Assembly: GCA_964020085.1 (NCBI GenBank)
Contig: OZ026602.1
Span: 29,647,677-29,711,676, forward strand
DNA from: Micromussa lordhowensis
Lineage: Eukaryota; Cnidaria; Anthozoa; Scleractinia; Lobophylliidae
Reading direction: 5' to 3'
DNA: 64,000 bases
The notes below the pieces were generated by a model that searched no databases, was not told where the DNA came from, and saw nothing but the letters and a program-made list of their open reading frames with translations. Shown here piece after piece: positions 23,697 to 34,026 of the stretch (the stretch's first letter is position 1; the number at the start of each line of letters is the position of its first letter). Position numbers and translations under genes: made by a program.

Positions 23697-24165
23697 TTAG
23701 CCTTCCGAATCTTCACTTTCGTTATCCACAGTGTTCGAAGAATTCGTGCACGAAGACCCTCTGCATTGGACATAGGCGGGGAACATTGCATACCATTCTT
23801 TCGACAAATGCACCTCGTACTGCTACGGTCAGAAGAACAGTTGCATCTGATTAACTGAAGAAGCGATTCTGGGGCAGACGGCAAGTCCGTTGCAACAGGA
23901 AATACTTGATCATTAGTGATTTTCCACCCCCAGTCTTCCATTAACATGCCAGCACCTTCTCCCTGCCACTGCTTCACCTGTAGGTAGACGCGCAGGCTGT
24001 GAAATCGGGCAGCTGCTGATGTTGGGGGCAGATTCTGTGGTTCAGTGTAAGACGTCTTGCTTGCAAGTTTTTCAAAGTAACTTTGATATCTGAGAGCGTT
24101 AAGACCTACCCCTGGTTTACCACCAAAAAGTGATACAAGTGCTTTTTCACCTGCGGTGACAGTCG
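23697..24165 (-). pseudogene. Cysteine-rich (CXC-like) protein end, frameshifted
   Basis: Minus-strand coding reads KALVSLFGGKPGVGLNALRY, then NLPPTSAAARFHSLRVYLQV, EDWGWKITNDQVFP, and IRCNCSSD...RCICRKNGMQC. After CSPP the frame shifts by one base: the adjacent frame gives VQCRGSSCTNS and an acidic tail ending at TAA 23697-23699. Regular Cys spacing (CxC, CxCRKxGxxC, CxGxxCxN) suggests a zinc-binding tesmin/CXC-like fold. The upstream part is absent, and the sequence gives way to a 22-bp tandem repeat into which the 5.3-kb LINE is inserted. Function is unknown. Confidence 0.6.
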
Positions 24166-24216
24166 TTTCACCTACACGTTTTCAGTCGATTCGCCTACAT
24201 TAAAGCCGTTTTGCCT
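24165..24216. repeat. Degenerate about 22-bp tandem repeat, interrupted by LINE insertion
   Basis: Units CAGTCGTTTCACCTACACG, CAGTCGATTCGCCTACATT and AGCCGTTTTGCCT follow one another. The last unit resumes at 29510 (AGCCGTTTTGCCTACACTTC) on the far side of the LINE. Confidence 0.7.
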
Positions 24217-24439
24217 TTTTTTTTTATAATTCGTTATTTTTTTTATTAAATCATTGCTTACGTTTACATAAAAAATAAAATTAAGAAAGAGAAAAAACAC
24301 CGCCACACGCACACCCACACACACAAACACACGCATATATATAGTACAAACAAAAAAAATACAAAGCTAAACGAAGCTATTACAGCAATACAGTTACTTA
24401 GAAAGTAAATTACTTCCCATTAATTAATTATAACATCAC

Positions 24440-27400
24440 TTATTCGATCCGTAAAACGCTTATTAACTTTTCCCACTTTCTAAAATGATTGTTTAATTTG
24501 TCTCTTTTCCTGGCAATATGGAGTTCGATGTTGTAAATACGCCTTGTCCTGGCTATAAAACCTTGAAGAGAAGGTATACCATTCTGGTATTTCCGAGAGT
24601 AAATATAAAACTTACCCAGAAGCAAAATATGGTTAAACAAGAGAAAATCTTCTGCAATATCGAACTTACCAAAAATGACATCTTCCTCTCCAAGGTTATC
24701 AACAGAGATATTATTATCGCGCAACCAGGACAAGACATGTTTCCAAAAACTAAATGATACTCTACAGGAGAAAAGTAAATGCTCTACGGATTCAACCTCT
24801 GTTTGGCAGAAAGCACAGGATGGCGACTCAGTCATGCCGAAACGAAACAGTTTTTCGTTTGTAAAGACAATACGGTTTAAAATTTTGAACTGAAATTCTC
24901 TAAGTTTAGATTCTAATGTTGTGCGAAAAGGTAGCGAATAAACACATTTCCAATCAATGTCAATGTTTGAATACTTTGCAGCTAACTTTACTTTAGCAGT
25001 AGGCGTTGTTTCTTTTTTCTCCAGGAAAAGCCGGTAGATTTGCTTTGAGGAAGCATCAAGAATTGGAACCAAATTGTTGCTTATTTGGATAGTGGGTGAA
25101 TCCGGAAGTGGATCAATCACCGGTGCAGTAGTTGCCCTTTTAATTGACAAGCGCCAACTGGCAGGCATAGAGTTAATAATACCCATAATGAAGAAACCTT
25201 GCTCAGGATTGAGATTTTCTTTAGTTGAAAATAAGTCGCAAATTTTTAAAAACCCTAAATCTGCAATATCTCTACGATACACAGATTTCTTATTAATGCA
25301 GAGAAACTTGTTATTCCAAATAACTTCATTTGCAATTTCATGTAGCGAGCTGGGTGTTTTTGCATTTGCTTCTGACCACGCATCAAGACATTGCTTGTAG
25401 AAACTTGGTAGATAAATTTTTAATTTAGAAGTATCAAAATTACAATGCAATATGAACTTCCCACCGACGGGGATAAGAATCTCATTTAAAAAAGCTTTCC
25501 AAGGACTTTTATAATCTTCCAAATATTTTTTTATACATATCACTCGTCTGGTACGAACCATAGAATCAATATCGAGCATATTTAAGCCACCCTTCTCAAC
25601 TTCCGAAATCATCACATTTCGTTTTACTTTATCTTTCCCATTCCAAATAAAGTAGTAAAAAAGCGAGTCGGCCTCTTTGATAAGGTCTTTAGAAATTGGC
25701 AACACCGACGCTCTGAACATTAACTTAGGGATGGCAAAGGTTTTTATAATTTGTATTCTACCTAAGAGAGAAAGACCACGCCATTTCCACAAATTGATCG
25801 TTTTCTTAAGTGATTTCAAAGTATTCCTAAAATTCAATTCATCTCTTTGTTTAGCGTCATAGCCAAAGTAGACACCTAGAATTTTAATAGTGTTACAAAG
25901 AGTTGGCATAACAGAATACCCCTCCCAAAGAGAACTACTATTTCCTAAAGCTAAGGCTTCGGTTTTTTCATTATTTATTTTTAAACCAGAACATTCACCA
26001 AAATTCTTCAGCGTAACGAATAAGTTTGTATATGAACTACTATCTTTGATAAAGCAGGTCATGTCATCAGCGAAAAGGGAAAGTTTAACAAGTTCCTCTC
26101 CTATCGTAATGCCCTTAATGCCGTCATCTTCTCTTATCTTTATAGCTAAAGACTCCAAAGCTATTATAAACAGGTAGGGAGAGAGGGGATCACCCTGTCT
26201 TACTCCCCTACTTAGTGCAAAAGGTCCTGTTGTAAAACCATTGTTCATTACACAGCTGGAGGCGTTGCTATATAAGACTCGTATCCACTGAATAAAAGAA
26301 GGACCAAAGTTAAATGCATGTAATACTCTTAAAAGAAAATTGAAATTGAGCGAGTCGAAGGCTTTTTCAAAGTCTATAGCTACTAGAATCCCAGGTATAT
26401 CTTTGTACCTAGCATATTCAATCACATCATCGATCGTTCTGACGGCATCAAAGATTGTTCTCCCCTTTACAAATGCGTTTTGATTAAAATGAATTACTTC
26501 AGGAAGCACCTTTTCCAAACGCTTTGCCAAAGTTTTAGACGCCAATTTAGCATCAACATTTACAAGAGATATTGGACGCCAATTCTTCACCAACCTTTTG
26601 TCTTTTCCTTTCTTTTCAATTAAAGTGATAACGGCCTGTTTCTGTGAGTTTGATAATTCACCGTATTCGAAAGCGTAGTTCAAACTATCAACTACCAACT
26701 TTCCAAGCAAGGGCCAAAAGGCTAAGTAAAACTCGGCTGTTAAACCATCGTTCCCTGGCGATTTATTCTTTTGGAAGGTCTGCAATACATTATAGCATTC
26801 ATCATATCTAAGTTTACCCTCGCAAACGTTCCTCTTCTCCTCGGCTAAAAAAGGAACGTCGGTGAGATCATTTATAAACGAAGAAATAGTCTGCGTGTCT
26901 GCGGAATTTCTACCATCATAGAGATTGGAATAATATAATTCCAATTCGTTCATAATCTTTTTTGGGTCGCTAATTAATGCTCCATCTGTTGTTAAGATTT
27001 TGCGAACACTGCTTTTAGTTTTGTTTGAATTTTCTAAATTCAAAAAATATTTGTTGTTTTTTTCATCCATTTCATACCAGGTTGCCCTAGAGCGAATGAT
27101 TGCCCCTTGTGTAATGTAATCATACAATTGATCATATTCTGTTTGAAGGCACTCCAGGTCCTCGAGATTTCCACTATTTGGATCGGTATCACATTTTTCT
27201 GTACATTCCTTCAGCTTATCCTCCACCTTTTGTAGTTTTGCTCTTCTTTCACGGGCTTTACATTTACTGTATGTAATTGTTCGCTGTCTTATTTTATATT
27301 TAATTAAATCCCATAAAACACGCTTATCCTGAACCTCTTTAAATTCCTCTAACCAATTCACATATTCAGTGGTTAAAAGTTCACAGTAGACCGAGTCATT

Positions 27401-27574
27401 TACTAAGTTCGAATTGAATTTCCAGAAATTCGGTCCTCTCTCAGTTTCATCTAAGCCACAAATTGAAAGGGTTATTGCCGAATGATCCGTTTTTATTGAT
27501 GTTTTAATCTCCGCTGAAATTATCTCATCTTGCAAACTGTCGCTTATAAGCCAAAAATCTAAACGCCTCTGCAC
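24440..27574 (-). CDS. LINE ORF2 reverse-transcriptase part (1044 aa)
   Basis: The ORF encodes the end of the endonuclease (LDFWLISDSL ... TDHSAITLSI, the catalytic DH), then RT blocks NWRPISLVNVDAKLASK, IDFEKAFDSLNFNFL, SRGVRQGDPLSPYLFI and the active site LSLFADDMTCF. The C-terminal region has FYYFIWNGKDKV and a CAFC...EHLLFSC zinc-knuckle-like segment, as in L1-clade ORF2 proteins. It copies LINE RNA into DNA at a nicked target. The apparent start is not real: coding continues upstream in this frame to about 27655 (VDLVDIWRIRNPTTSRFTWR), where a frameshift separates it from the upstream endonuclease ORF. All catalytic RT motifs are intact. It has fragmentary relatives at 2866-3384 and 4268-5860. 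Confidence 0.93.
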   Translation of the reverse strand: MQRRLDFWLISDSLQDEIISAEIKTSIKTDHSAITLSICGLDETERGPNFWKFNSNLVNDSVYCELLTTEYVNWLEEFKEVQDKRVLWDLIKYKIRQRTITYSKCKARERRAKLQKVEDKLKECTEKCDTDPNSGNLEDLECLQTEYDQLYDYITQGAIIRSRATWYEMDEKNNKYFLNLENSNKTKSSVRKILTTDGALISDPKKIMNELELYYSNLYDGRNSADTQTISSFINDLTDVPFLAEEKRNVCEGKLRYDECYNVLQTFQKNKSPGNDGLTAEFYLAFWPLLGKLVVDSLNYAFEYGELSNSQKQAVITLIEKKGKDKRLVKNWRPISLVNVDAKLASKTLAKRLEKVLPEVIHFNQNAFVKGRTIFDAVRTIDDVIEYARYKDIPGILVAIDFEKAFDSLNFNFLLRVLHAFNFGPSFIQWIRVLYSNASSCVMNNGFTTGPFALSRGVRQGDPLSPYLFIIALESLAIKIREDDGIKGITIGEELVKLSLFADDMTCFIKDSSSYTNLFVTLKNFGECSGLKINNEKTEALALGNSSSLWEGYSVMPTLCNTIKILGVYFGYDAKQRDELNFRNTLKSLKKTINLWKWRGLSLLGRIQIIKTFAIPKLMFRASVLPISKDLIKEADSLFYYFIWNGKDKVKRNVMISEVEKGGLNMLDIDSMVRTRRVICIKKYLEDYKSPWKAFLNEILIPVGGKFILHCNFDTSKLKIYLPSFYKQCLDAWSEANAKTPSSLHEIANEVIWNNKFLCINKKSVYRRDIADLGFLKICDLFSTKENLNPEQGFFIMGIINSMPASWRLSIKRATTAPVIDPLPDSPTIQISNNLVPILDASSKQIYRLFLEKKETTPTAKVKLAAKYSNIDIDWKCVYSLPFRTTLESKLREFQFKILNRIVFTNEKLFRFGMTESPSCAFCQTEVESVEHLLFSCRVSFSFWKHVLSWLRDNNISVDNLGEEDVIFGKFDIAEDFLLFNHILLLGKFYIYSRKYQNGIPSLQGFIARTRRIYNIELHIARKRDKLNNHFRKWEKLISVLRIE

Positions 27575-27635
27575 AACCGGAGTTTTTTGACGCCAAGTAA
27601 ATCGTGATGTAGTGGGGTTCCTAATACGCCAGATA

Positions 27636-28163
27636 TCAACCAGATCGACATATCCAGTGCATATCTTCGACTAATATTGCGGAGTCTTTCTTTCTGTTGT
27701 TTCCGCCCCGTCCATCTAAGTCGGGGTCAAGTATGACATTAAAGTCGCCTCCGACGATAATTGGGTAATCCTGTTCTGTTCTAGCAGCTTTCAAAATTTC
27801 TGATATTTCTTTAAAAAAGGTACATTGTTCACTACATTTGTTTGGAGCGTAAATATTTAAAAGAAAATATGGTGAATCCTGAATGGAAACCTCTAGGAAA
27901 ACATAGCGACCTTGAGAATCAACCTTAATAGATCGTAATTGAAAGTCTAATTTATCCCTTACCAGTACAAGTACACCTCGACTGTGGTTACTACCGTGCG
28001 AAAAGAACATTTTTCCTTTCCACTGTTTTCTCCAAATGTTTTCGACTTCTTGAGTACTGTAAGTTTCTTGCAGAAAACAAATGTCGGCTCCAGAATTTAA
28101 AAGCCAGCTAAAAATTGCTTTCCGCTTTTCAAAAGTTCGAATCCCTCGAGCATTTAATGACAA
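27636..28163 (-). CDS. LINE ORF2 apurinic-like endonuclease part (frameshifted from RT)
   Basis: It begins SLNARGIRTFEKRKAI and includes the catalytic FLQETYST, LNIYAPN and VGGDFNVILDPDLDG motifs of an EEP-type endonuclease. This domain nicks target DNA to prime reverse transcription. The ORF ends WICRSG then TGA at 27636-27638, but the adjacent frame continues GYVDLVDIWRIRN into the RT ORF, so a single-base indel near 27650 splits ORF2. Upstream, coding in this frame extends a little past the ATG (GEVGRSNVDFSLLSLNARG), so the true ORF2 start lies near 28200 or beyond. A 90-residue ORF at 28183-28455 fills the inter-ORF stretch but has no recognisable domain. Confidence 0.88.
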   Translation of the reverse strand: MSLNARGIRTFEKRKAIFSWLLNSGADICFLQETYSTQEVENIWRKQWKGKMFFSHGSNHSRGVLVLVRDKLDFQLRSIKVDSQGRYVFLEVSIQDSPYFLLNIYAPNKCSEQCTFFKEISEILKAARTEQDYPIIVGGDFNVILDPDLDGRGGNNRKKDSAILVEDMHWICRSG

Positions 28164-28562
28164 AAGGCTAAAATCAACGTTACTACGCCCTACTTCGCCA
28201 AGGGAAAAACAACTTCATTAGGTGGGAAAAGTTAAGCGTGAAATTGGCACCTTCAAACTTTAAAGAATATATCCTCGTTAACACGCCAGAATAGCTTTGA
28301 ACAACATAGAAAAAGCAAAGCAGAACATCTACAAAAACAAAAACGCAAAAATTACATTTTAACGAAATACTAAAAAACACAAAACTTAAAAGAGCAGCAA
28401 GATAAATATCCTTAGCACTGCTCTTTGAGATGGGACTAATTAAATAATTCGACATTTCTCCTAGAGAGCTTTTGCTGCATGGTTATAATATACAATAATC
28501 AAACAATAACACCTTACAGCCTTGCTATAACAAATAAAGGTCACAGATAATCATGATAACCC

Positions 28563-29426
28563 TTACGCAGAAATAAACTTGCCGTCAATAAAGAGTTTAT
28601 CCGGTTCGGATTTGCTGAAGGATACTTTTTGGCCCCTTTTTTTAGCTTCCTTTAATTTCGGCATTTGCTTGCGCCTTCTCTCTATGATTTCCTGAGGGAA
28701 GTCTTGCAAAATCATATACTCAGTGACTTTCAATCGAAACCCAGCACGAAGCACTGTCTCACGATCTTGATAGCGTAAAAAACGGGCTATAATCGGCCTG
28801 GGCTTCCCACGTACGGATTTGCCGATCCGATGCACTCGTTGAAACTCCATATTCCTTTTTGGATCCCCAAAGCCAAGGACACGATGAAGAAACTCACACA
28901 AAACATCAATTGTGCCAACCGCATCTTTCCCCTCCGAAGCGCTGGCTTCGTTTTCCGGTATGCCAAAAAATTTCAGATTTTCTCTCCTGCTGTACGACTC
29001 GAGATAAAGGTGTTGCGTATGCAAATATTCTATTTGCTTATCCTTGTCTTCTACCGTTCCACGAAGCTCTTCAACTTCTTTGTTTAGATATGTAAGACTC
29101 TTGTCCATACCTTTGATCGAACTTTCCACAGCACGTGCGTTTTCTTTCATCTTGTCGATAGTTGATTCGACGTTCCCCAATCTGCTTGTTAAATCCTTCA
29201 ACGTTGCCTCAATTGCATCGAGTTTCTCCAGTTTCTTAAGTTCCCCAAGAATTGTATCGAGTTTTTCGCTAACGTTACCCGCCATGTTTAAGGCTTGGAG
29301 AATCTCGTCTTCCTCGGCTAAACTCTTTGAACGCTTTTCCCGCGGAGAACTTGACTCAGACGAATCAGAATTGCTTCTCACTGATATTGTACGTTTCAAA
29401 GAAGAGAGGATGGTTTCCATATACAA
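28563..29426 (-). CDS. LINE ORF1 RNA-binding protein (287 aa)
   Basis: The N-terminus is Ser-rich and basic (SSPREKRSKS). Residues about 45-145 form a long coiled coil (LDTILGELKKLEKLDAIEA ... LNKEVEELRGTVEDKDKQIEYL) expected to trimerise. It is followed by the RRM-like core (YSRRENLKFFGIPE) and a C-terminal domain with FQRVHRIG and RPIIARFLRYQDRE. This order matches L1 ORF1p (Transposase_22 family), a nucleic-acid chaperone that coats LINE RNA. The ORF is uninterrupted. The start at 29426 has another Met two codons later; either could be used. Confidence 0.92.
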   Translation of the reverse strand: MYMETILSSLKRTISVRSNSDSSESSSPREKRSKSLAEEDEILQALNMAGNVSEKLDTILGELKKLEKLDAIEATLKDLTSRLGNVESTIDKMKENARAVESSIKGMDKSLTYLNKEVEELRGTVEDKDKQIEYLHTQHLYLESYSRRENLKFFGIPENEASASEGKDAVGTIDVLCEFLHRVLGFGDPKRNMEFQRVHRIGKSVRGKPRPIIARFLRYQDRETVLRAGFRLKVTEYMILQDFPQEIIERRRKQMPKLKEAKKRGQKVSFSKSEPDKLFIDGKFISA

Positions 29427-29523
29427 GAAATACAGGCTGCCAGAAAACTAACTAAATAACCAGAGCGGAGCTCTCGAGAACACGTCTACTCGCTATGCAT
29501 GCCAGCCCCAAGCCGTTTTGCCT

Positions 29524-29967
29524 ACACTTCTAAGTCAAAATATTCTGTGAAGATAGATGACAATCACTGCCCACAGCTAACAACGTACTCGACCGTATTT
29601 CCAGTTAAAATACGAGATAATACAGCTTTTGACTGAGGAGGGGAACGACTTTTGGCTAGAGTGATTGGGTTATGTACACCATTGCAGCACGTTCTATGCA
29701 GCCATTTATTTCAGCCGTCGCACGGGCTTCTTGTCGCTTGTTAACAAATTAGTTGCCCTCAATGTACAGAGTTAGCATTTTTCTTGCAGTTCAAATGAAC
29801 GAATGACGAATTACTTTTTTGGGTGGCTTTTATAGGTAGACCCTTGCCCGGTAAAGATCGAAATGCCTGCAATTTGATTGGTTGATTATAGTGTTGTTTA
29901 CATCTTTTGTTAAAATAATTTACTTTAGTTATTGCTTTGATGAACCAAACGATGTTTTTGAAGTTCA
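29524..29967. other. No gene seen
   Basis: Unique-looking sequence between the LINE and the Penelope-like remnant. The minus ORF at 29759-29968 is unconvincing. Confidence 0.35.
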
Positions 29968-30785
29968 TAATTTAATCAATACATGTTTCGGATGAAACAT
30001 CATCCGTCGTCGTCAGTTGTACAATAGTGAGGTTAAGCATGACGTTTACGGCAAACGGCAAACGGCAAAAATGAAACTTTTCCTGTCTCTAATCAGCTGT
30101 GTGTACGGTAGAGTAAAATAATTTGTTTTTGAAATGAATAGTAGTAGAGATTACTCCATTTCTTTGTGCTTTGTTTACGGATTAGAAGAAAAGAACTCAA
30201 AATCAGAAGTTGTCTTTGCCGTTTGCCGTCTGCCGTTAACGTCATGCTTAACCTCTCTAATGAGAAATAACTGAAATGAAGTTGTCAAATAAGTAGTGTA
30301 ACAATGTGAGATATAACACGAATAATTATGGATGAAGACGAGAACAGAATAAAAACGCACGCACAAAATAAACAACAAAAAACTCAAACTATTTAAGCTA
30401 AGAAAAGAGACTAATTAGTATGAAAGGGATAAACAAAGATGTTTGGCTTGGGAATTTAAAGACGGCTGCTCCCAAAGGATATGTATGGCTCCTTTAATTT
30501 TCAATTGGAAATTGGTGGAAGCAGACTCAATCTTCTGAACAAAGGGAGCGACAATTTTCGGAGCCTCTCAAGTGTTTTAAGATGTGGGAATGTTTGTCGG
30601 AGGCGAGATGTTCACAGATGCGAGTAGCGAAGTGTCTATTGGCTTCATCAATATAACAGACACTACAGCCTGCACATGAAAACTTATAAATGATTCGCGA
30701 TCGTAAACCCGCAGGGATAGGATCCTTGGCACCAAACCAACTCCTGACTTTAAACGAAGTGAACACCAACTTAATTTGATGAAAT
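29968..30785 (-). mobile_element. 5'-truncated Penelope-like element: GIY-YIG end and 3' tail
   Basis: 30527-30785 encodes RSRIIYKFSCAGCSVCYIDEA, then RICEHLASDKHSHILKHL, the GIY-YIG-type endonuclease region at the C-terminus of Penelope-like retroelements. The lower end has the GATGATGTTTCATCCGAAAC motif (minus strand, about 29985-30004) that I associate with Penelope tails. A MITE (30027-30257) sits within it. The upper end abruptly replaces the PIN-like pseudogene at 30786, suggesting that this copy inserted there. Confidence 0.75.
30027..30257. mobile_element. 231-bp MITE, TA target, CCGTTTGCCGT-type ends
   Basis: The left GTGAGGTTAAGCATGACG with repeated CGGCAAA is inverted at 30214-30257. 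TA dinucleotides flank it (30025-30026, 30258-30259), consistent with a Tc1/mariner-type MITE. Confidence 0.8.
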
Positions 30786-32290
30786 AATTAATTTACCGTT
30801 CGGGTAGACTCTACAGCGGTTTTCACCATAAGAAGGTCGGCTTCACCATTTGCGTGATGTGTTATGCATCCTAAATTCTGGAGAGCCTCACTTAGCATTG
30901 ACAGAAAGCGTCGTTTGTTCCTGGGATTCGAGAGAAAGTTACCCTTCTTCAACGTTACAGACAAGCTTTCTGCAAAGGTGACAGTGGAAGCAGCCTTACC
31001 TGATGCGCGCCTCAGCTGCGTCATTGCTTTAGCCGACATTTCGTTGTACACGTCAAACACCACTATTGCTCTTCCGTTTTTCATTTGCACGTAAGTGCAA
31101 TACAAGTCGCATACTACTTTGTACGTCGGAGAACCTCTTGGCCATGGGACTGGATGGACAAGAGCACCTCCGTCTAGCACGTGCTGTACATTCTCTGTAG
31201 GCTGCGTCTTGGCCTCTGGTGTAAGCTTTGTCCATAGCGCATCTGCTAGTGCTGGCTTTTGTGGCTGCCTTAACATGAATGGGGAATCGAAAAGGGCTGT
31301 GGGATATGTGCAGAGCTCGTACTGAAATAATTCGTCAAGTTAGGAATTATCACAGACGATAATGAGGCGTTGAAATAAAAGTTGAGAGTCAACTTGTACT
31401 TGGTCATCGGCAATCTTCACGGAGGAATTTGATGCCATAGTGACTGCCTGGGCACTTCGTTTGAATGAGTAATCTGTGGCTAACTTTCTTTTCCCCGACA
31501 CTCTTGACTGTGTCAGCATTGGAAATACTTTCCGCATTTACACCATTCATGATGTTTCCTACGTTATTGTTAGTGTCGAGAGAGAAAGGGTTGTGGGCAG
31601 CCAGTGCCCTGAGGATGGTCACTGTGTCCTTCATATCTCTTATCTGTCTTGCCTTAGACATATCTTTGTTCTGTTCTCCGGAGTTAAACTGAATTCCCTT
31701 CAGTTCTTGCATGATGTGGTTTGTTTCGGCACACGCGGGCATCGATAACAACCAGATAAGACATTGCTGTATCGTTAGGCTCCTCCCTCTGGTCAAGTCT
31801 CCACCGGTCTTCAGACTTCTCATAAGAACCTGCTCGATGACTAGGTCTATTGATAATCCAGCCCGAATGGATCACTTCTTCTTGCTAGGTGAAGAACTGA
31901 AATGAAGGCTCGGTAGATATCCTGGTGGTCAGTTCAAAGGTCGCATCGACTGTAGGTATAGTCGAACACACTTTACGTACAAGTTGTGGCCTGACGCAGC
32001 GAGATATGGCAGCATTCTGGTCATTGCCTGTGGGTGAAGTTTCCTGACAATTCGCTCTGCGATCTGCTTCTATAAAGGAGCCCAATATGTCTACCATTTC
32101 TAGGTACTGAATCCTCAAAGCTGCTGTGTTTTTTCTCTGGACTAGGAGGTCTTGCTTTCTGTGTAGGCATTCTTTAATGTTTTCCAGAACTTCTGCGGTG
32201 CTTGCTCCATCAGCTTATCGAACGGTGCTCGTGCTTCTTCGAGTTTAAGAACTACAGTCTCCGAGTGAGCTTTTGCCAGTTATATAAAAT
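30786..32290 (-). pseudogene. PIN/FEN-like nuclease-family gene, decayed and truncated
   Basis: Pieces read in order down the minus strand: LEEARAPFDKLMEQ (about 32240), ECLHRKQDLLVQRKNTAALR, RIQYLEMVDILGSFIEADR, GLSIDLVIEQVLMRSLKTGG, GEQNKDMSKARQIRDMKDTV, DYSFKRSAQAVTMASNSSVK, then DELFQYELCTYPTALFDSPF and GRAIVVFDVYNEMS...HHANGEADLLMVKTAVES. The last piece resembles a PIN/FEN-type fold, with FDVYN and GEADLL as candidate acidic metal-binding sites. Several frameshifts (near 31500, 31860, 32000, 32110) and a TAA near 31327 break it. The 3' part is missing at the Penelope junction. I recall similar repeated ORFs in cnidarian genomes, but function is unknown. Confidence 0.6.
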
Positions 32291-33129
32291 TGGGTACAAC
32301 TCCTAGACATTTTGCTTTAAGTTCTATAGAAAACATGGATTAATTTACTGATGGCCTAAGTTTTGTGACTGTCAAGTAAGCTCGACTTACCAGGATTTAC
32401 AATGAGGTGAAATGTTGTTATTGAGTATTTATAGTGGTCAATGCACTTAGCCACAACTAGGTAGTTTGTAAGATTTTCTTCTAAACTAGCTAACAATCTT
32501 AAAACATGACAATACTTTTACTTTCAGGACCTTTCAGTGTAAAATTCTCTTTTCTGAGATCTAAATTAGCTTGTGGAAGACATAATTCCTCGCTGCATAC
32601 TTCACTTAGATCGCTGACAGTCGTGGACATTTTCTACAGGTTTTACGTGTATTTTCTTATACAGAACGATTATTCGACTGAATCGGTACATAGATGGACT
32701 TACCTGGGAAGAAAACACAATAAATTCTCTTAATCTTTACCAGTCCATGCTGCACGTAACACAACAGGTAGTTCATGCAACCTCGTTTTCATGCTGCGCA
32801 ATATGGGGCTCTAACAAAACTTGTGTTTTGTCAACATCCCCCGCTCGGATTTTCGGGGACTTTTGATATGTTATAGAGGACATGTTCCTGAGTCAAAATC
32901 AGTTGAGAAACATTCTTTTGCAATTAGTGGCAGGCTGACCGACTTTTGACGATAAAATGCCTGGACTATACGTCGCTCGCTCAGCCGCTTCGCAGCCTAA
33001 AAAATTCCACCCTGAAAACAAATTCGACCCTGAAATTCATGAGGTCGACTTGTGGCAAGTCTAGTTTGGCGACTCCTTTCGCGACGTCTCACTCTGCATC
33101 ATCTTTACAGTCTCTTCGTACGGTGAGCA
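32291..33129. other. No gene recognised
   Basis: Possibly intron of the decayed PIN-like gene if the segment at 33130-33377 is its 5' exon. No ORF has coding character. Confidence 0.3.
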
Positions 33130-33377
33130 GTCGCTTTATAAACCTCCTCCAATTCACTTTTTGCTTTTTTGATGACTTCGTCAATCTCTGGTAGCTTTGC
33201 GCTCTGGAGATGAATAATTGTTCACTAGCTGAGAAGTTTCTCACATTCACGTTTTAATAGTGCTGATTTTATAATCTCGCAAGAGTCAATCGATGATTTT
33301 CCAAAATTATACAGCTTCTCTTTCTTTGCTACAACTGTTGAACAGATAAGACAGCGATCGGCCTCGACTACTTTCAT
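33130..33377 (-). pseudogene. Possible zinc-knuckle first exon of the PIN-like gene
   Basis: From ATG at 33375-33377 the minus strand gives MKVVEADRCLICSTVVAKKE, then ECEKLLS and two stops (33222-33227), but the same frame continues LQSAKLPEIDEVIKKAKSEL, which looks coding. The CxxC near the N-terminus could be half a zinc site. Linkage to the decayed gene downstream is inferred only from orientation and proximity. Confidence 0.3.
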
Positions 33378-33486
33378 TGCAGTTTCAATACCACCGTTTT
33401 CGTTGCTACGAGAACAAAACACCCGCGGAAATAGCCTGCGAACAGGCTCCTGGAGAAGCATTCTCTCAAATCGCCAATGTCTCAAT

Positions 33487-34026
33487 CTCGTTCTCAGAGC
33501 CCACGTGCCTTTTGGTCAGCACCAAGACACGGAGCTCTGGAATAATCAACAAGCTCGTTCCCAGAGCCCTCGTGTCTTTTGCTTTTAAAATTTGATACTG
33601 CTGTTCTTTCAAAGCCAAATTTCGACTTTCCTAGTTTTTCCAGTGCGTATTGAATGCCTTTGTGGAACGTATCCACTTCGACTTTATCTCAAGACGCCAT
33701 NNNNNNNNNNNNNNNNNNNNNNNNNNNNNNNNNNNNNNNNNNNNNNNNNNNNNNNNNNNNNNNNNNNNNNNNNNNNNNNNNNNNNNNNNNNNNNNNNNNN
33801 NNNNNNNNNNNNNNNNNNNNNNNNNNNNNNNNNNNNNNNNNNNNNNNNNNNNNNNNNNNNNNNNNNNNNNNNNNNNNNNNNNNNNNNNNNNNNNNNNNNN
33901 GTAAACCAAGCCACGCATGCACCGTGAAACCGGAAGTCCTAAAATCTTGGTCTCTGGAAATTGATTATTCCAGAGCTCCGTGTCTTGGTGCTGACCAAAA
34001 GGCACGTGGCTCTGGGGACGAGATTG
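33487..34026. mobile_element. Inverted-repeat element around the second gap
   Basis: The arm at 33487-33556 (AGCCCACGTGCCTTTTGGTC, then CACCAAGACACGGAGCTCTGG) is inverted at 33957-34026. A related single arm occurs at 36285-36335. Gap and flanks lie between the arms, so internal length is unknown. Confidence 0.75.
33701..33900. other. 200-N assembly gap
   Basis: Exactly 200 N between the arms of an inverted repeat, where assemblers often fail. True length is unknown. Confidence 0.95.

Larger units (their letters stand above)
24217..29509 (-). mobile_element. Full-length two-ORF L1-like LINE with 14-bp target duplication
   Basis: Both flanks carry AAGCCGTTTTGCCT (24203-24216 and 29510-29523), a perfect 14-bp duplication. 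The lower side has a T-run (poly-A on the element strand). Inside, reading the minus strand, are ORF1 (28563-29426), an endonuclease (27636-28163) and an RT (24440-27574), giving a nearly complete element of about 5.3 kb. ORF2 is broken by at least one frameshift between endonuclease and RT. The intact long ORFs and perfect duplication imply a recent insertion. Confidence 0.93.

Noticed and set aside
24518..26177. Several plus-strand ORFs
   Set aside because: Antisense shadows of the LINE ORF2.
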